Shown here: piece by piece, positions 20,694 through 32,328 of the stretch
Layout: every line of letters starts with the position of its first letter
How positions within the stretch are numbered: position 1 is the stretch's first letter
Assembly: GCF_015832195.1 (NCBI RefSeq)
Contig: NW_024037374.1
Span: forward strand, 3,410,001 to 3,474,000
Reading direction: 5' to 3'
Source of the DNA: Motacilla alba alba
Lineage: Eukaryota; Chordata; Aves; Passeriformes; Motacillidae
Length of the DNA: 64,000 bases
The notes under the pieces: generated by a model
Told to the model about the DNA's origin: nothing
Databases searched by the model: none
Seen by the model: only the letters and a program-made list of their open reading frames with translations
Program-made: the position numbers and the translations under genes

Positions 20694-22230
20694 ATTAATT
20701 TTTGATATTTGTTGTTGGTTTCCTTTTGGAGGTTCTTTTTCCCTTTGTTTTACTTTTTTCACGTTGTCTGCAAAGAAATGCCATTCTTTCTGCCATTTCT
20801 CATTTTTTTTCTCACCACCTTCCCTCTGTCCACAGACTGTGTCAATGAGGGGCTGCGCTCTCAGTGGCTTTAAAGGAACTAAATGATCTCCCAGCAAAGT
20901 TTTCTGCAGAGATGCCCTTTGGTTGCCTTCTCTGGAGCTGCAGCAGCAATGTCTGTGTGCAGAGCTGGGGGCAGATCAGTGCTGGCCCAGCAGCTGTGCC
21001 CAGCAGCAGCAGCACTTGGTGTTGCCAGTGCTGCTGCTGTGGCCCTGCCCCGCTGCCCTGGTGGCCCTGGTGTTGCTGTAGGGCCTGAGTGCTCTCGGGG
21101 CCGGGCACAGTGCTGGGGGTGGCAGTGCTGGGGCTGCAGCAGGGACAGGCCATGGGCACTGCTGGGGCAGCGCTGACGCCTCAGGCCAGGGCCTGGGGGC
21201 TGCAGGCTCCTTGCCCAGGCTCTCTCAGGAACACGGCCAGGCCAATGCTCAGCACAGAAAAGCCCCGTGAGCAGCCCCAGGCTGGCCGTGGGCAGGCTGG
21301 GGGCAAACAGCATGGCTGGGGCTCTGCAAGGGCCCTGGGGGAGACGGGAAGGAGCAGCAGAGCAGGGGCTGATCACTCCCCAGTGCGCTGCATACCCCAG
21401 GGCAGTGTCCCAGAGCATCCTCATGGAGCTGCTAACAACATCCCCCTTCTGCAGCCCTGGCCTCTCCCCCAGCTCACACAGGTGCCCCGTCCTTGCAGGC
21501 ACAGGCACGGCAGCACTGGCTCAGGAGCCCCTGTTTGCATTGCACAGAGCAGGCGGGAGCACCCCCATGCTGTTGCTGTGGGGACATGAACCTGAGGGAG
21601 CACAAATGCCATCAGCCCCTGGGGCCACCAAGGGCTGGGGGACACCAGGGAAAGCACTCAGCTTTGTCCTGGCCTCTGCAGGCAGCCAGAAAGTTTGTTC
21701 CCATCAGCTGAGAGTTTCCTGTCCCACTGGAGACGCTGTTGCTCAGAGCCAGGGCTGCCTGGCAGACACCCCCAAACTGCCCTGAGCATTTCCTTGGCTT
21801 CACCTTTGCTTTCTCTACTCTTCCCTGCTACAGATTTCTTCCTATTGCCCAGCCCTGTTTCCTGCCCTGCAATCAGCCCATCCCTGTTTGCCCTTTTCTC
21901 TCTGGCCCCACTCCCCATGGCAGTTCCTGACTTGGCACCATGGGAACGTCCCTTGGGGAGCAGGATCATCCTCCAAGTGCTGCAGCAATTGTCTGCAGGC
22001 TCCTGCAGTGCCCCGTGCTGCTCCCTTGCCAGAGGCAGCCCAGGCCAGGGGGGCCCATCGGGGCTGCTGTGTCTGCCTGTGGGGCTCCCTGTTCTGGGCA
22101 GTGAGGAGGAGCTGCAGAGGCTCTGCAGGACTGACAGGATGGGCTTTGGGGCTGGCAGGAGAAGCTGAGGCACCTGGGCTGCTGGAGCTTCTGAAGAGCC
22201 CAGGGCTCATTGTGTGAGTGCTCCAAGGGT
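20694..22230. other. GC-rich OR downstream flank
   Basis: This is a conserved part of both arms, rich in GCAGCAG/CTGCTG runs. From about 20,890 inwards identity to the right arm is about 98%, whereas 20,660-20,880 is much more diverged. Long open frames occur on both strands, but they are compositional and none resembles a known protein. Confidence 0.6.
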
Positions 22231-22234
22231 GCTT

Positions 22235-23990
22235 TCAAGAGAATCCCAGAATCAGCCAGGTTGGAAAAGACCGTGGAGATCATCAGGGGACAGAATGCCC
22301 TGACACTGCCTTGTCCCCCTTGAGCCTCCTCCCGGATAAACAACCCCAGCAGCTCCCTCAGCCACTCCTCACAGGACTTGTGCTCCCGACCTCTCCCCAG
22401 CCTTGTTGCCCTTCTCTGGACACACTCCAGCCCCTCCATGTCCTTCCTGAATTGGGAGCCCAGAACTGGACACAGCAGTTGAGGTGCTGCCCAAGCAGGA
22501 CCCAGCACAGGGCAAGAATCACTGCCCTGCTCCTGCTGGCCACACCATTGGCCTTCTTGGCCACCTGGGCACACTGCTGCCTCATGTCCAGCCTGCTGTC
22601 CAGCAGTCCCTGCAGCTCCCTTTCTGCCTGGCTGCTCTCCAGCCACTCTGTCCCCAGCCTGTGGTGCTGCAGGGGTTGCTGTGGCCAAAGTGCAGGACCT
22701 GGCACTGGGACTTGTTAAACCTCACCTTGTTGGATTTGGGCCCTAATCCAGCCTGTCCAGGTACCTGTGCAGAGCCCTCCTACCCTCCAGCAGATCCAAA
22801 TTCACACCCAGCTTGGTGTCATCTACAAATTTGCTGATGGTGGACTCAATCCCTTCATCCAGATCATCGATGCAGATATTGAAATTCATTCTGGCTGGCT
22901 CTGATCCCTCGGCCATCCTGTGGGTACCCTGTGGTGGCACTCAAGGTGATCTTTTCCATAACCTTGCTGGGCACTGAGGTCAGGCTGACAGGCCTGGAGC
23001 TCCCCAGATCCTCCTTCCAGCCCTTCCTGGGCATGGGGGCACACTGGCACCTCCAGTCCTCTGGGACCTCTCTGGTGAGCCAGGGCTGATGATAATTGAT
23101 AGAGATCAGCTTTGGGAGCTCATCCACCAGCTCACTCATCGCCCAGGATGGATACAATCTGATCCCATGCACCTGTGAGCATCTGAGTGGCTCAGCAGGT
23201 CACCAGCTGCTTCCTCCTGGATTCCAGGGGGCTGTTCTGCTCCCTGTGCCCATCTACCAGCTCAGGAGAACACTTGTCCTGAGGGCAATGTTTCCTAATA
23301 TTGAAAATTGAGACAAAATATGTTGTAAGTAGCTCAGCCTCGTCTTTATCTTTAGTTCCTATATTCTCTACTGCATCAAATAAAGAGTAGAGTGTGTCCT
23401 TATACCATGTTTTGCTATTAATTTATTTTTAGAAACCTTATCTATTAATTTTCATAGTAGTGGCCAGGTAAAGCTCTAATTGAGCATTCACCTCTTTCCT
23501 TTCCTTTCTGCATGACCTAATAACAGCATCATTAAGCACTTCATAAGTTGCCTGACCTTCTGTCCAAAGTTGAAGAACCATCTTTTTTTTCCTTGAGTTC
23601 CCACAAAAGCTCCATGGGCAGCCAGGCCACTCATTTTGCTCACCAGCTCATCTTTTGCCACACTGGGACAGGCTGCTCCTTCCCCCTTAACATTACTTTC
23701 TTGAAGCGTGTCCATCCTCCCTGGACCCCTTTGTTTTTAAGGGCTGTTTCCCTTAAAAAAATCAGTACCCGATTTGGTACTCCCCAAATCAGCATCCTAA
23801 ACAGGCCAAAGTCTGCCCTTCCTAATTCCAGGGTAGAAGTTTTGTTGCTGCCCCTCCTTCTATCACAGAACATTGAAAACTTGATGATTTCATGGTCACT
23901 GTGCCCCAGGCAGCCTCTGACCCCCACATCTGCCACCAGCCCTTCTCTGTTTATGAACAGCAGGAGACAGAGCTTTCCTTGGCAGTGGGA
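22235..23990 (-). mobile_element. CR1 LINE, 3' part of ORF2 to tail, broken
   Basis: Read on the minus strand, the order is that of CR1 ORF2. VSLTSVPSKVMEKI (about 22,950-22,990) is followed by the RT block FVDDTKLG near 22,830, with FVDD in place of the usual FADD. Then come WLESSQAERELQGLL, RLDMRQQCAQVAKKANG and CVQFWAP-like C-terminal pieces. The tail is at 22,235-22,290 (TTGGAAAAGACC-type 3' UTR). Frameshifts are frequent. The part from about 22,810 inwards belongs to the inverted repeat; beyond it the element continues only on this side. Confidence 0.8.
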
Positions 23991-23991
23991 G

Positions 23992-24454
23992 TGTTACCAA
24001 AAATTCAGTAAAATATAAAACTCCTCAACATAATGCAGCATTAAGAAGCAGCATTCTTTATTCAGCTGGATGCATGGGGGATAGCTCCTCCCAAAGCCGT
24101 GCGTGCTGAGTACAGGCAAGTTTCTGTTTATTTTCTGTATTTTGCACACATATTCATTGGTTGTCCTGGACTAAACACACATCTGATAATGATTTCCCTA
24201 AAATCATTAACATATTTCCTCTCCTCTCTACCCATGCATTCTTCTGTCCTGGGGGTCTCTCTGGTGGTCCCTGGTGGTCGTGGACCCCAATGTTCCAGTG
24301 GGCCTGGCTGAGCTGGCAGGACACTGAGGCTGCTGAACTTCCAGTTCCCCTTCTGACACAATGGGCATTGTGTGGTTTCCATAGGCCTGGGGTTTTGGAG
24401 AACAAGCTCCAGGTGTCAGCTCACCTGGTGGAGGCAATTGATCATCTGGGAACA
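23992..24454 (-). mobile_element. Antisense solo LTR next to CR1
   Basis: The plus strand starts TGTTACC and ends GGAACA. On the minus strand a GAATAAAGAATGCTGCTTC polyadenylation region lies near 24,060, close to the end of the element, as in avian LTRs. CR1 sequence stops exactly where it begins. No matching target duplication was found. Confidence 0.55.
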
Positions 24455-24720
24455 TGAGGTCACAGAGTGGGCTATGACATCACAGAGTGGTTTATGTGGG
24501 GTCATTGAGCAGCTATGATATCATAAACTGCCTTTGTGACATCACAGAGCAGTCTGTGACATCAGAGAGACTATGACATCACATAGTTTTCGGTGACATC
24601 ACAGAGCCAGCTGTGTGACATTAGAGAATGGGCTGTGATGTCACAGAGCAGGCTGTGACATCACAGAGGGGCTGTGTGACATCCCAGGAGGGCTGTGTCA
24701 GGTCACTGGGTTGGTCACTC
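24455..24720 (+). repeat. TGACATCAC-type degenerate tandem repeat, block 1
   Basis: At least ten TGACATCA-like cores (for example CTATGACATCACAGAG at 24,472) spaced about 20-35 bp apart, linked by GAGCAGGCTGTG-type sequence. The core is one base from the cAMP-response palindrome TGACGTCA. A second, longer block of the same family is at 31,625-32,290. Confidence 0.8.
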
Positions 24721-24890
24721 TGCCCCGGCTCCCCCTCACAGTTTCTCCCAACAAGTCCAATGCTGTTCATGCCCAGCGGGGTCCCTGTCCCCCGGGATCC
24801 CCCCGGTCCCCCTGGAGGCACAGCCTCCAGCAAAGGATGTTCCACAGGATCCACCCCAGAGCCTGACATGGGGACAGGGGGCCAGGCCTG
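24690..24890 (+). repeat. Segment directly repeated at 32,870-33,060
   Basis: Both copies read GGTCACTGGG...GGTCACTCTG, then CCCCTCACA, GGATGTTCCAC and CCCCAGAGCCT in the same order and orientation. Each follows a TGACATCAC array. The second copy has an LTR inserted between array and segment. Confidence 0.75.
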
Positions 24891-24929
24891 TGTGAGCAGG
24901 ACATCAAGGCCAGGGATTATCCAGGTCCC

Positions 24930-25230
24930 TGTGGCCTGGTTTGGGTTGCCCAGGGCAGGAGAGATGTCTGGCAGCTGGAGCAGGGTTAGGGAAGGGCCTC
25001 CAAGGTGGGGCTGGAGCCCTTGGGCTGTGAGCAGAGGCTGAGGGAGCTGGGCTTGTCCAGCCTGCAGCAGGGAAGGCTGAGGGGCTCCTCATCCCAGCCT
25101 GGCAGTGCCAGCAGGGAGGTGCTGGAGAACACAGAGCCAGGCTCTTCAGCGGGGGGCCTGGTGGGAGACAAAAGCCAGTGGGTGGAAGGGGAAAGAGGGG
25201 AGATCAGCCAGGACAGGAGGAGATGAAATG
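24930..25230 (+). mobile_element. CR1 3' fragment
   Basis: GGGCTTGTCCAGCCTGCAGCAGGGAAGGCTGAGGGG-type sequence is the familiar end of CR1 ORF2 on the plus strand. The 3' tail is not clear. Confidence 0.6.
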
Positions 25231-25780
25231 AGTCAGGCTGGTTTCAGCATTTCCTCAACACCAAGAGCAGCCTGAGCTCCCTTCTCCATCCACCACTGAC
25301 AGCTTTGCAAATCAGGAATTGTTCGAGCTGTTTTGCCCCCACTCCAGGACGAGCATCCTGATACAAGAATTGAATTGTGTTTATATCTATCACAGAACCA
25401 CGTTTTTCTGAAATTAATTTTAGTATGGAAATCACTTGTGGATGGTGAACTCAGCAGATGCTGCTGGGACATTGCACATAGCTCAGGGAAGAGTGTGACT
25501 GTTATTAGATTGTGTCCTGTTCAGCTATGGTCTGTTGGCCATGAAGAGAAACTTTCTGTGCCTCTGAGTCCCACCAGTTCCTGACCCCCAAAGGACACAA
25601 ACCTGATGAGTTGTGGTTCCCACTCCAGTGGTGGCACTTGCACCTCCCTCCCATCCCCAGAGCAGAGCTCCCTTGTCCCAGAAAGTCCCTGGCAATGCAG
25701 GGATGAAGGAAACAGGACAGGCTGTGGGGATCAGGGCCAGGGCACAGCCAGGGATTTGGGGTGGTTGTGAGCCCAGGGCA
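25231..25780. other. No gene or named repeat recognised
   Basis: Mixed-composition sequence without a coding pattern on either strand. Confidence 0.4.
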
Positions 25781-26010
25781 GGACCCGGCCCTTGGCCTTG
25801 GGGAACCTCATCCCATTGTCCTGGGCCCATGGCTCCAGCCTGTCCAGATCCCTCTGCAGAGCTTCCTGGCCCCCAGCACAGCCACACTCCCACCCAGCCT
25901 GGGCTCACCTGGGAACTGACTGAGGGTGCCCTCGATGGCCTCTTCCAGATCAGCAATAAAGAGATTTCACTGACCTGGCTCCAGTTCTGAGCCCTGGGGA
26001 CACCCCTGGA
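25781..26010 (-). mobile_element. CR1 fragment, antisense
   Basis: Plus strand CCTGTCCAGATCCCTCTGCA, the ACTGAGGGTGCCCTCGATGG phrase and GAGCCCTGGGGACACC match the antisense of CR1 ORF2 around the RT FADD block. Confidence 0.65.
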
Positions 26011-27330
26011 TGTGACTCCATTCCTAGGCTGCTCTGAGTGCCAGGGGTTGGATGAGGGAAATGGTGGGGTGGGGGTAGGTACAAAGTGTGATTGATTGTC
26101 AGCTATGAAGGGTCTTGATTTTCATAACTATTCAAACTGCATGAGGAGGGGCTGGAGGTCAATGTCAACTGGGGATTGCTGCTATCAAACTATAAACAGG
26201 TAAAGAAAACTTAACAAGACAAAACAATTCTCTCTGTTTTCAATATAGTAAACTCACTTTGAATACTCTTCTGAAATCTGTCTAATTTACCACAAAGAAT
26301 TGAAGACTTGCAATATTCCCATGGGCTTGTCTCGTTTGGGTGTTTTGAACAAATGTTTATGAGCTTTTCTCACTGAATTCCTCAACTGAAGAGCTCAAGA
26401 AAGAAGAGGCCTCTGGAGAAGGAAAATTCATCAGCAACCTCCAAGAGCCTGAGTATCCATCCCCATCAGAGCAGCAATGAACAGAAATGGGCACAGCTTT
26501 GTGGCTGCCCCAGCTTTGGCATGGGCCCTGGGCCTGGAGCAGGAGCAGCTCTGGAGGGCCCCAAGGCCGGGGCTCTTGTGCTGCCCTGGGCAGATGGGAT
26601 GGCAGCAGGGGCTGCAGAGCTCTCAGCACCTCAGCCAGAGGGGAGCAGGGCAGCCAGGGAGCCTCCTTTGGCCTTGGCCAAGCCCCTTCCCCCATGGCTG
26701 GGGCTGAGTCCTGTGGCAGCTGCAGCTGCTGCTGTGCCCTGGCCAGGGGCTGAGGCTGTGGGGCCAGTGGCCAGAGCAGCCTGGGCTGAGCAGAGCTGTG
26801 GGGCCAGAGCCGGCTGGGCTGGGCTGGGGAGAGGCCCTTGGTGCTGCCCAGAGCTCAGGGCAGCTGGCAGAGCTTGCAGGGAGCTGGGCTGGGCTCAGAG
26901 AGCCTGGCCCAGAAACCATCAGTGTCCATCTCAGCCTGGCTGAGCGTGCAGGGGACAAGAAGAGCACCCCAGGGTCTGAGAGTTCTCTGTGTGGGAGCTG
27001 AGCTTGTGACCCCCTGAGCCCTCCCAAATGCTGGGGCTGCTCCTCCAGCTCCAGAGCAGATGTGACAGATGGGACAGAGACAAATATTACCTGCCGCATT
27101 CTTTGTTGTGTTTGCTTATACAGGTGACCTGGATCCATATGCAGACAAGGTGTTTTGTGTCAAATAACACTGATAGAGTGATAAAAATAATATTTTTAGC
27201 TGAAAATAATATTTCATGCAAAATATACAATGAGAAATAAAAGACACATATGACCAGAAGAGCATTTGTGTTTTTCAGAGGATGAGAGACTCATTGATGT
27301 TCCAGCAATCAAACCTGTTCAATTACTTCC
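26011..27330. other. GC-rich and A/T-rich spacer sequence, no gene recognised
   Basis: 26,480-27,000 is CAG/CTG-rich with open frames on both strands, a compositional effect. 27,150-27,250 is A/T-rich. No splice-bounded coding pattern is visible. Confidence 0.4.
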
Positions 27331-27334
27331 CTCA

Positions 27335-28850
27335 GGGCTTCCTTGAAATGAGAGGTGACCACCAGAGGCCAAGGCCAGCCAGACTTTTGTCTGGGACAGC
27401 CCTTGCATATGGGAAATTTTCAGGGGGATTAACAATTTCATCCATGGGCCCCTGGAAAGATGGATGGTTCTTTTCCATATCAGAGTAAGCACAGAGCCCC
27501 AGTTCTCCAGGGGCTGATGAGAGGCGGCCCTCAACATTCCAAGATCAGCTGGACCTTTCAGGTGGCCCCTGGGAGGCCAAACCAGCCAGACCTGTTCCAT
27601 ATTCCCTTGGTTCCATAAGGCCCCACAGTGTCACAATGCTCTCCTTGCTTTCTGAAGTGTCACACCAGTCTCCATGCTTCCATGAGGCCCTGCAGGGTCA
27701 CAGTGGCCCTTTGGTTCCGTGTTGCCCCACAGTGTCACAATGGTCTCCATCATTCCATGGAGCCTTGCAATGCCACAATGCTCTCCATGGCCCCTTTGCT
27801 CCCCACAGGATCACAACGGCCCCTTGGCTCCACGAGGCCCTGAAATGCAACAATGGCCTCTTGGTTCCCCAAAGCCCTGCTGCTCCACACTGGCCCCTTG
27901 GGACCATGCGGCCCAGCAGAGCCACAGTGATGTCCTTGGTTCCACGAGGCCCCACAGTGTCACCATGGTCTCCACAGAAAGGAAACCACAGAGCCCCCGT
28001 GTTTCAGGGCTTGATGAACTGCAGTCACCTGAGGCCAAGGCCAAGCAGACCTGTCTGTCCTGGCAGGTTTGTCCAGGAGCAGCCCTTGGATATTCAAAAT
28101 TTTGAATGTTGAATCCCAATTTCAGCCCTTTTTGCCTGGAGGAGAAGGCCAGTTCTTTGCCACAGGAAGGAAAGCATGGAGCCCCTGTGTTTGGAAGGCA
28201 TGTGAGACCTGGCCCTAAGGAGGCCAAGGCCAGCCAGATCTGTCTGTAATGGCAGCTTTTGTGTAGGAGCAATCTTTGGATATAGGACTTTTGGTGGTGG
28301 AATCCCAGTTTTGGCCACGGGCACCAGGAGAAGAAGGATGGTTCTTTTCCATGAGGAGAAAACGACACAGCCCAAGTGTTTCAGGGCAGAATAGAGGCAA
28401 CCACCAGAGGCCAAGGCCAGCCAGAACAATCCGTCCTGGCACCTTTTGACTGGGAGAAACCCTTGCATATAGGGAACTTTGGCGGAAAATTACCCATTTT
28501 AGCCATGGGTGTGTGTGCAGGAGGGACAGTTCTTTTCCATAGGAAGGAAAGCACAGAGCCTCAGTGTCTGAAGGCAGATGAGAGCCAGCTCTCAGGAAGA
28601 CAAGGTCAGCCAGACTTGCTGATAATGGCAGCTTTTGTCTGGGAGCAATCCCTGGATATTGGGAATTTTGGAGGGGAAATCCCATTTTGGCCATGGATGC
28701 TTGAAGGAGAAGGGCAGTTCTTTTCCATGTGAAGGAAAGCCCAGAGCCCCAGTGTTCCAGGGGTACATGAAAAGAGACCCTCAACATGCCAAGGGCAGTT
28801 GGACCAGTCAGGCCAGGCCAAGCAGAGCTGTTACCTGTTCCCTTGAATTC
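27335..28850 (+). repeat. Satellite with about 190-bp monomers
   Basis: Monomers carry GAGGCCAAGGCCAGCCAGA, then a CTTTTGTCTGGGAGCAA, GGATATTGGGAATTTTGG and GTTCTTTTCCAT series. Anchor phrases occur near 27,370, 28,029, 28,216, 28,408 and 28,598, giving spacings of 187, 192 and 190. The run 27,610-27,990 interrupts the array with the 37-40 bp minisatellite. A lone monomer in opposite orientation lies at 35,110-35,300. Confidence 0.8.
27610..27990 (-). repeat. Minisatellite, 37-40 bp unit, inside satellite
   Basis: About ten units of the TTCCATGAGGCCC-ACAGTGTCACAATGG type, in the same orientation as the main array that starts at 28,850. Confidence 0.8.
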
Positions 28851-30350
28851 ATGAGGCCCACAGCATCACACTGGCCCCTTGTTTCCATGGGGCCCTGCAG
28901 TGTCACAGTGGCGGTGTCATATTGGATCCTTGGCTCCATGAGGCCCAGCTGTGTCGCACTGATCTCATGTTTCCATGGGGCCCCACAGAGTCACAGTGGT
29001 GCCTTGCTTCCATGAGGCCTTGCAGTGTCACAGGGGTCTCCTTGGTACCACAGTGTCACAATGGTCCCTTGGTTCCATGGGTACTCACAATGTCAGAAGG
29101 TTCTCCATGGTTCCATGAGGCCCTGCAATATCACAATGGACATTTGGTTCCATGGGGTCCCACCCTGTTCCATGAATCCCTAGTTCCATGGGGCCCTATA
29201 GCATCACAATGGACTCCTTGGTTCCATGGTGCCACACAGTGTGACAACTGCCCCTTGGCCTGCCAACACTCCACAGTGTCACAATGGTTCCTTGCTTCCA
29301 GGAGGCCTTGTAGTGTCACAATGGCCCCTTGGCTGAGTGAGGCCCTCAGTGTCACAAGAGTCTCCATGATTCCATGAGGCCTTGCAGTGTCACAACAGAC
29401 CCTTGCTTTCACTGAGCCCCTCAGTGTCACTGTGGTCCCCTTGGCTCCACAGGGCTCCCAAGTGCCACAATGGCCCTCTGGTTTCACAAGGCCTCAAAGT
29501 GTAAAAATGGCCACCATGGTTCCATGAGGCCCTGCTGTGACACAATGGACCTTTGGTTCCATGATGCCCCAGAGTGACACAATGGTATCCTTGGTTCCAT
29601 TGGACCCTTCATCCCATGGAGAGCCACAGTGTTCACTGTAGTGCCCTTGATTCCATGAGGCCCTGCCCTGCTATAATGGCCCCTTGATTCCAGTGGGTCC
29701 CAAAGTGTCTGAATAGTCCTCATTGTTCCATGAGGCCCCACAAAGTCACTGTGGTCCCCTTGGTTCTACAGGGCCCCACAGTGACAATGGACTCTTGGTT
29801 CCATGTGGTTCCTCAGTCACAATGGTCTCCTTAGATCCACAGTGTCACAGTGGCCCCTTGGCTCCATGTGGCCATGCTGTGTCACAGTGGCTCATGGTTC
29901 CATGAGGCCACACAGTTTAACAACAGACCCTTGGATCCATGAGGCCACACTGCGTTACAATGGACTTCTGGTTCCATGAGCTTTCGTACTGCCAACAGCA
30001 GTCTCCTTGGTTCTGCAGTGTCGCCATGGTCCCTTTGTTCCATGAGGTTCTGCAGTAGAACATGGTCACCTTGGTTCCATGAGGTTCTGCAGTGCCACAA
30101 TGGACCCATGGTTCCGCGAGGCCTTGCTGTGTCAGAGTGGCCCCTTGGTTCCAAGAGGTTTCTCAGGGTCACAATGGTCTCCTGGGATCCGCAGGATCAC
30201 AATGGGCCATTGGTTCAATGTGGCCCCAATGTGCCACAATGGATTTTGGTTCCATGGGGTTCTGCTGTGTTACAATGGACCCTTTGTTCCATCAGTTTGC
30301 ACAGTGTCACAGCTGACTCCTTGGTTCTGTGAGGCCTCGCTGTCACCAAA
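28850..30350 (-). repeat. Minisatellite, 37-40 bp unit, main array
   Basis: About 38-40 degenerate units of TTCCATGAGG-CCCTGCAGTGTCACAATGG-CCCCTTGG. The minus strand reads as the orientation found at 10,186 and 34,340. Unit length was counted as 37 at 29,110-29,150 and 39-40 where CTCC is added. No open frame is expected. Confidence 0.9.
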
Positions 30351-31150
30351 TCTGCAAAATACCAGAATAAGGATCCTTAACACTAATTTGCTCTTCAAGA
30401 GGGTCTCATTTATTCAGGCCTGTGGTCTAGTGAGGGATAACTCCTAACCTTATGTGGACATGTAATTCTACCAGGGTGTGTCTTATACACAGTCGCTAAA
30501 TGTGTATTACAATTTACTTATTTCCATAAAACCCACCCCATGTCCCAGATTCAGTCCTTCTGTTTTCTATCACTGCACCCTTGAGCCAGGTGTCTTCTTC
30601 TCTTCCAACCATCCTTGCTGGGAAAGCAGGCCCTGCATGCCTTGTTCCTTGTGCCAAAAGTTCACAGGCACAGTAAAAATTGAATTAACCCTTTTGGTAT
30701 CAAGGCTAAGGCTTTGTGTGTGTAAGCAGAGGCAGGCAGGAGGCAGAGCTGTCAGCAAAGGAAGGGGCCAGCCAGGTGGGGCAGCCGGGGCATGACGACA
30801 GCCTGCAGGGACAGAGGCGCAGGGCAGGGACACCGTGGGACAGCCTGGGCTGCACAGGGCACAGGGATGGGCAGCAGCTGCAAGGCCCTGACAGAGCCAA
30901 CTTGGGCAGCACTTGGGCCATGGCTGCTGGCCCTGGGCCTGAGGCCACGAGGGGACAAGTGACCCTTGCAGCCCTGGGGCCTCATTGCCTCCTTGTCCCT
31001 GCTCAGCAGCCTGGCAGGGGCCGCCCCATGGTGCTGCCCTTGGCATTGCACATCCCCACATGCCAGTGCCCATCCTGGGAAGAGCCCTGAGCAAGGAGGG
31101 AGGACAGGATCTGCCCTGCCAGGGGCTGGGGCTCAGGCCTTGGCCCTTTG
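30351..31150. other. No gene recognised
   Basis: A/T-rich to 30,600, then GC-rich. The GC-rich part shares general style with the OR upstream segment but aligns poorly before 31,150. Confidence 0.4.
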
Positions 31151-31610
31151 CATTCCTGAAACACATCCAGGTTTGCTCAGCACCAGGGACACCTTTGCCT
31201 TGCTCGTCCCCACCTGTCATCAGTGCCTCCAGTCTTCTGCTCTACCTGGAACCTGGGGAAACGTTGTCAGTCATGTCCCTCAGTGAAACCCATTAAAAAT
31301 TAAAGAAAGTTTAGACTTTGAATCTGATTTTGAGTTCTTGAGAAGTTTATTGAGCACACTCTGAGGGACTGAGTGTGATGCAACGAGCACCAAAGCCCCA
31401 GAGGGTCATTAAAGTCCTTGTGCTGTGTCTGTGCTGCTGAGCTGGGCCGGGCTCCTGGCCCAGAGGCAGCTCCTGGCAAGGGCAGCGCTGCAGAGAGACA
31501 GCTCTGGCCAGGAGCAGCTCCTGTGCACAGCCCAGCAGGGCTGGGCCATTGCCAGGGCAGCTCAGGGACATGAGCAGGGCACAGACAGAGCTCACAGGGG
31601 CTCAGCACTG
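31150..31610 (+). repeat. Third copy of OR upstream segment, without receptor
   Basis: CCCACCTGTCATCA, ACCCATTAAAA, CCCAGAGGGTCATTAAAGTCC and GTGCTGTGTCTGTGCTGCTGAG occur in the same order as in 18,370-18,610. It is more diverged than the arm copies are from each other. No receptor exon follows; a TGACATCAC array does. Confidence 0.7.
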
Positions 31611-31624
31611 GCAGGGGCTGTGGC

Positions 31625-32290
31625 ATGTCCCAGAGGGGGCTGTGTCACAGCGGCACCTCTGTGGCTGTGTCATGGAGGCACAGAGCAGCTGTGATGTCAG
31701 CAAGGGGCTGTGTGACAGAACAGAGTGGGCTGTGTGAGGTCACAGGTTGGACTATGACATCACAGAGTTTATTGTGTGAGGTCATCGAACAGCTACAGTG
31801 TCAGGGGGGATTCTGCAACATCACAGAGCAGGCTGTGACATCATGGTATGGCTGTATGACATCATAGAGCAGGCTGTGAGGTCAAAGTGACATTAGGGAG
31901 TGTCAGTATGACATCACAGGAAGGGTTTTGTGCCATCACTGAGGGGACTGTGACATCACAGAGCTGTCTGTGCCATCATAGAGTAGGGTGTGAGGCCATA
32001 GAGCAGATCCTGCCATCATAGAGAGTGGCTGTGTGACATCAGAGAGTGGGTTGTGACATCACAGGCCAGAATGTGACATCACAGGGTGACTTTGTGACAT
32101 CACAGGGTCGCTTTGTGACATCACCAGGTGGCTGTGTAACATCATAGAACATGCTGTGACATCACAGAACAGACAGTGACATCACAGGGGGACTCTTTGA
32201 TGTTATAGAGTCTTCTGTGACATCGCAGTGCAGCTGCATGACATTACGGGGTGGCATCCCAGAGTTCGCTCTGTGACATCACCAGGGCTG
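31625..32290 (+). repeat. TGACATCAC-type degenerate tandem repeat, block 2
   Basis: About 20 TGACATCAC-like cores, such as GTGTGACATCAGAGAG near 32,032 and TTGTGACATCACAGGG near 32,090. Same family as 24,455-24,720. Confidence 0.8.
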
Positions 32291-32328
32291 TGTTGTGGGA
32301 GGTGGCCAGGGGGAGGCAGGCATGGCAG

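Larger units (their letters stand above)
6755..22810. repeat. Left arm of large inverted repeat
   Basis: This segment matches the reverse complement of 37,190-54,790 with the same order of parts: dUTPase ERV, minisatellite, gammaretrovirus-like provirus, 157-bp repeat, OR gene, OR flank, CR1. Coordinate sums of paired points are nearly constant, about 61,520-61,550 outside the provirus gag. They fall to about 59,085 at integrase, which fits one deletion of about 2.4 kb. Sampled stretches match at roughly 92-98% by eye. Exceptions are the OR intron and exon block and a 1.26-kb segment at 16,190-17,440 that the right arm lacks. Confidence 0.9.

Noticed and set aside
20879..22700. Long open frames on both strands in the OR downstream flank as genes
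   Set aside because: GC-rich, CAG/CTG-rich DNA gives long frames on every strand. Products are low complexity and match no family, and part of the region is antisense CR1.
22358..22837. Frames in the CR1 region as a host gene
   Set aside because: The minus-strand reading shows the CR1 ORF2 C-terminus (RLDMRQQCAQVAKKANG); the plus frames are its antisense.
27610..30350. Regularly spaced short repeats as a CRISPR array
   Set aside because: Vertebrate sequence. Units are contiguous and degenerate with no unique spacers or cas genes, so it is a minisatellite.
30351..31150. A third olfactory receptor in the spacer
   Set aside because: No helix 2, DRY or helix 7 motif is found in any frame; only the upstream segment is present.
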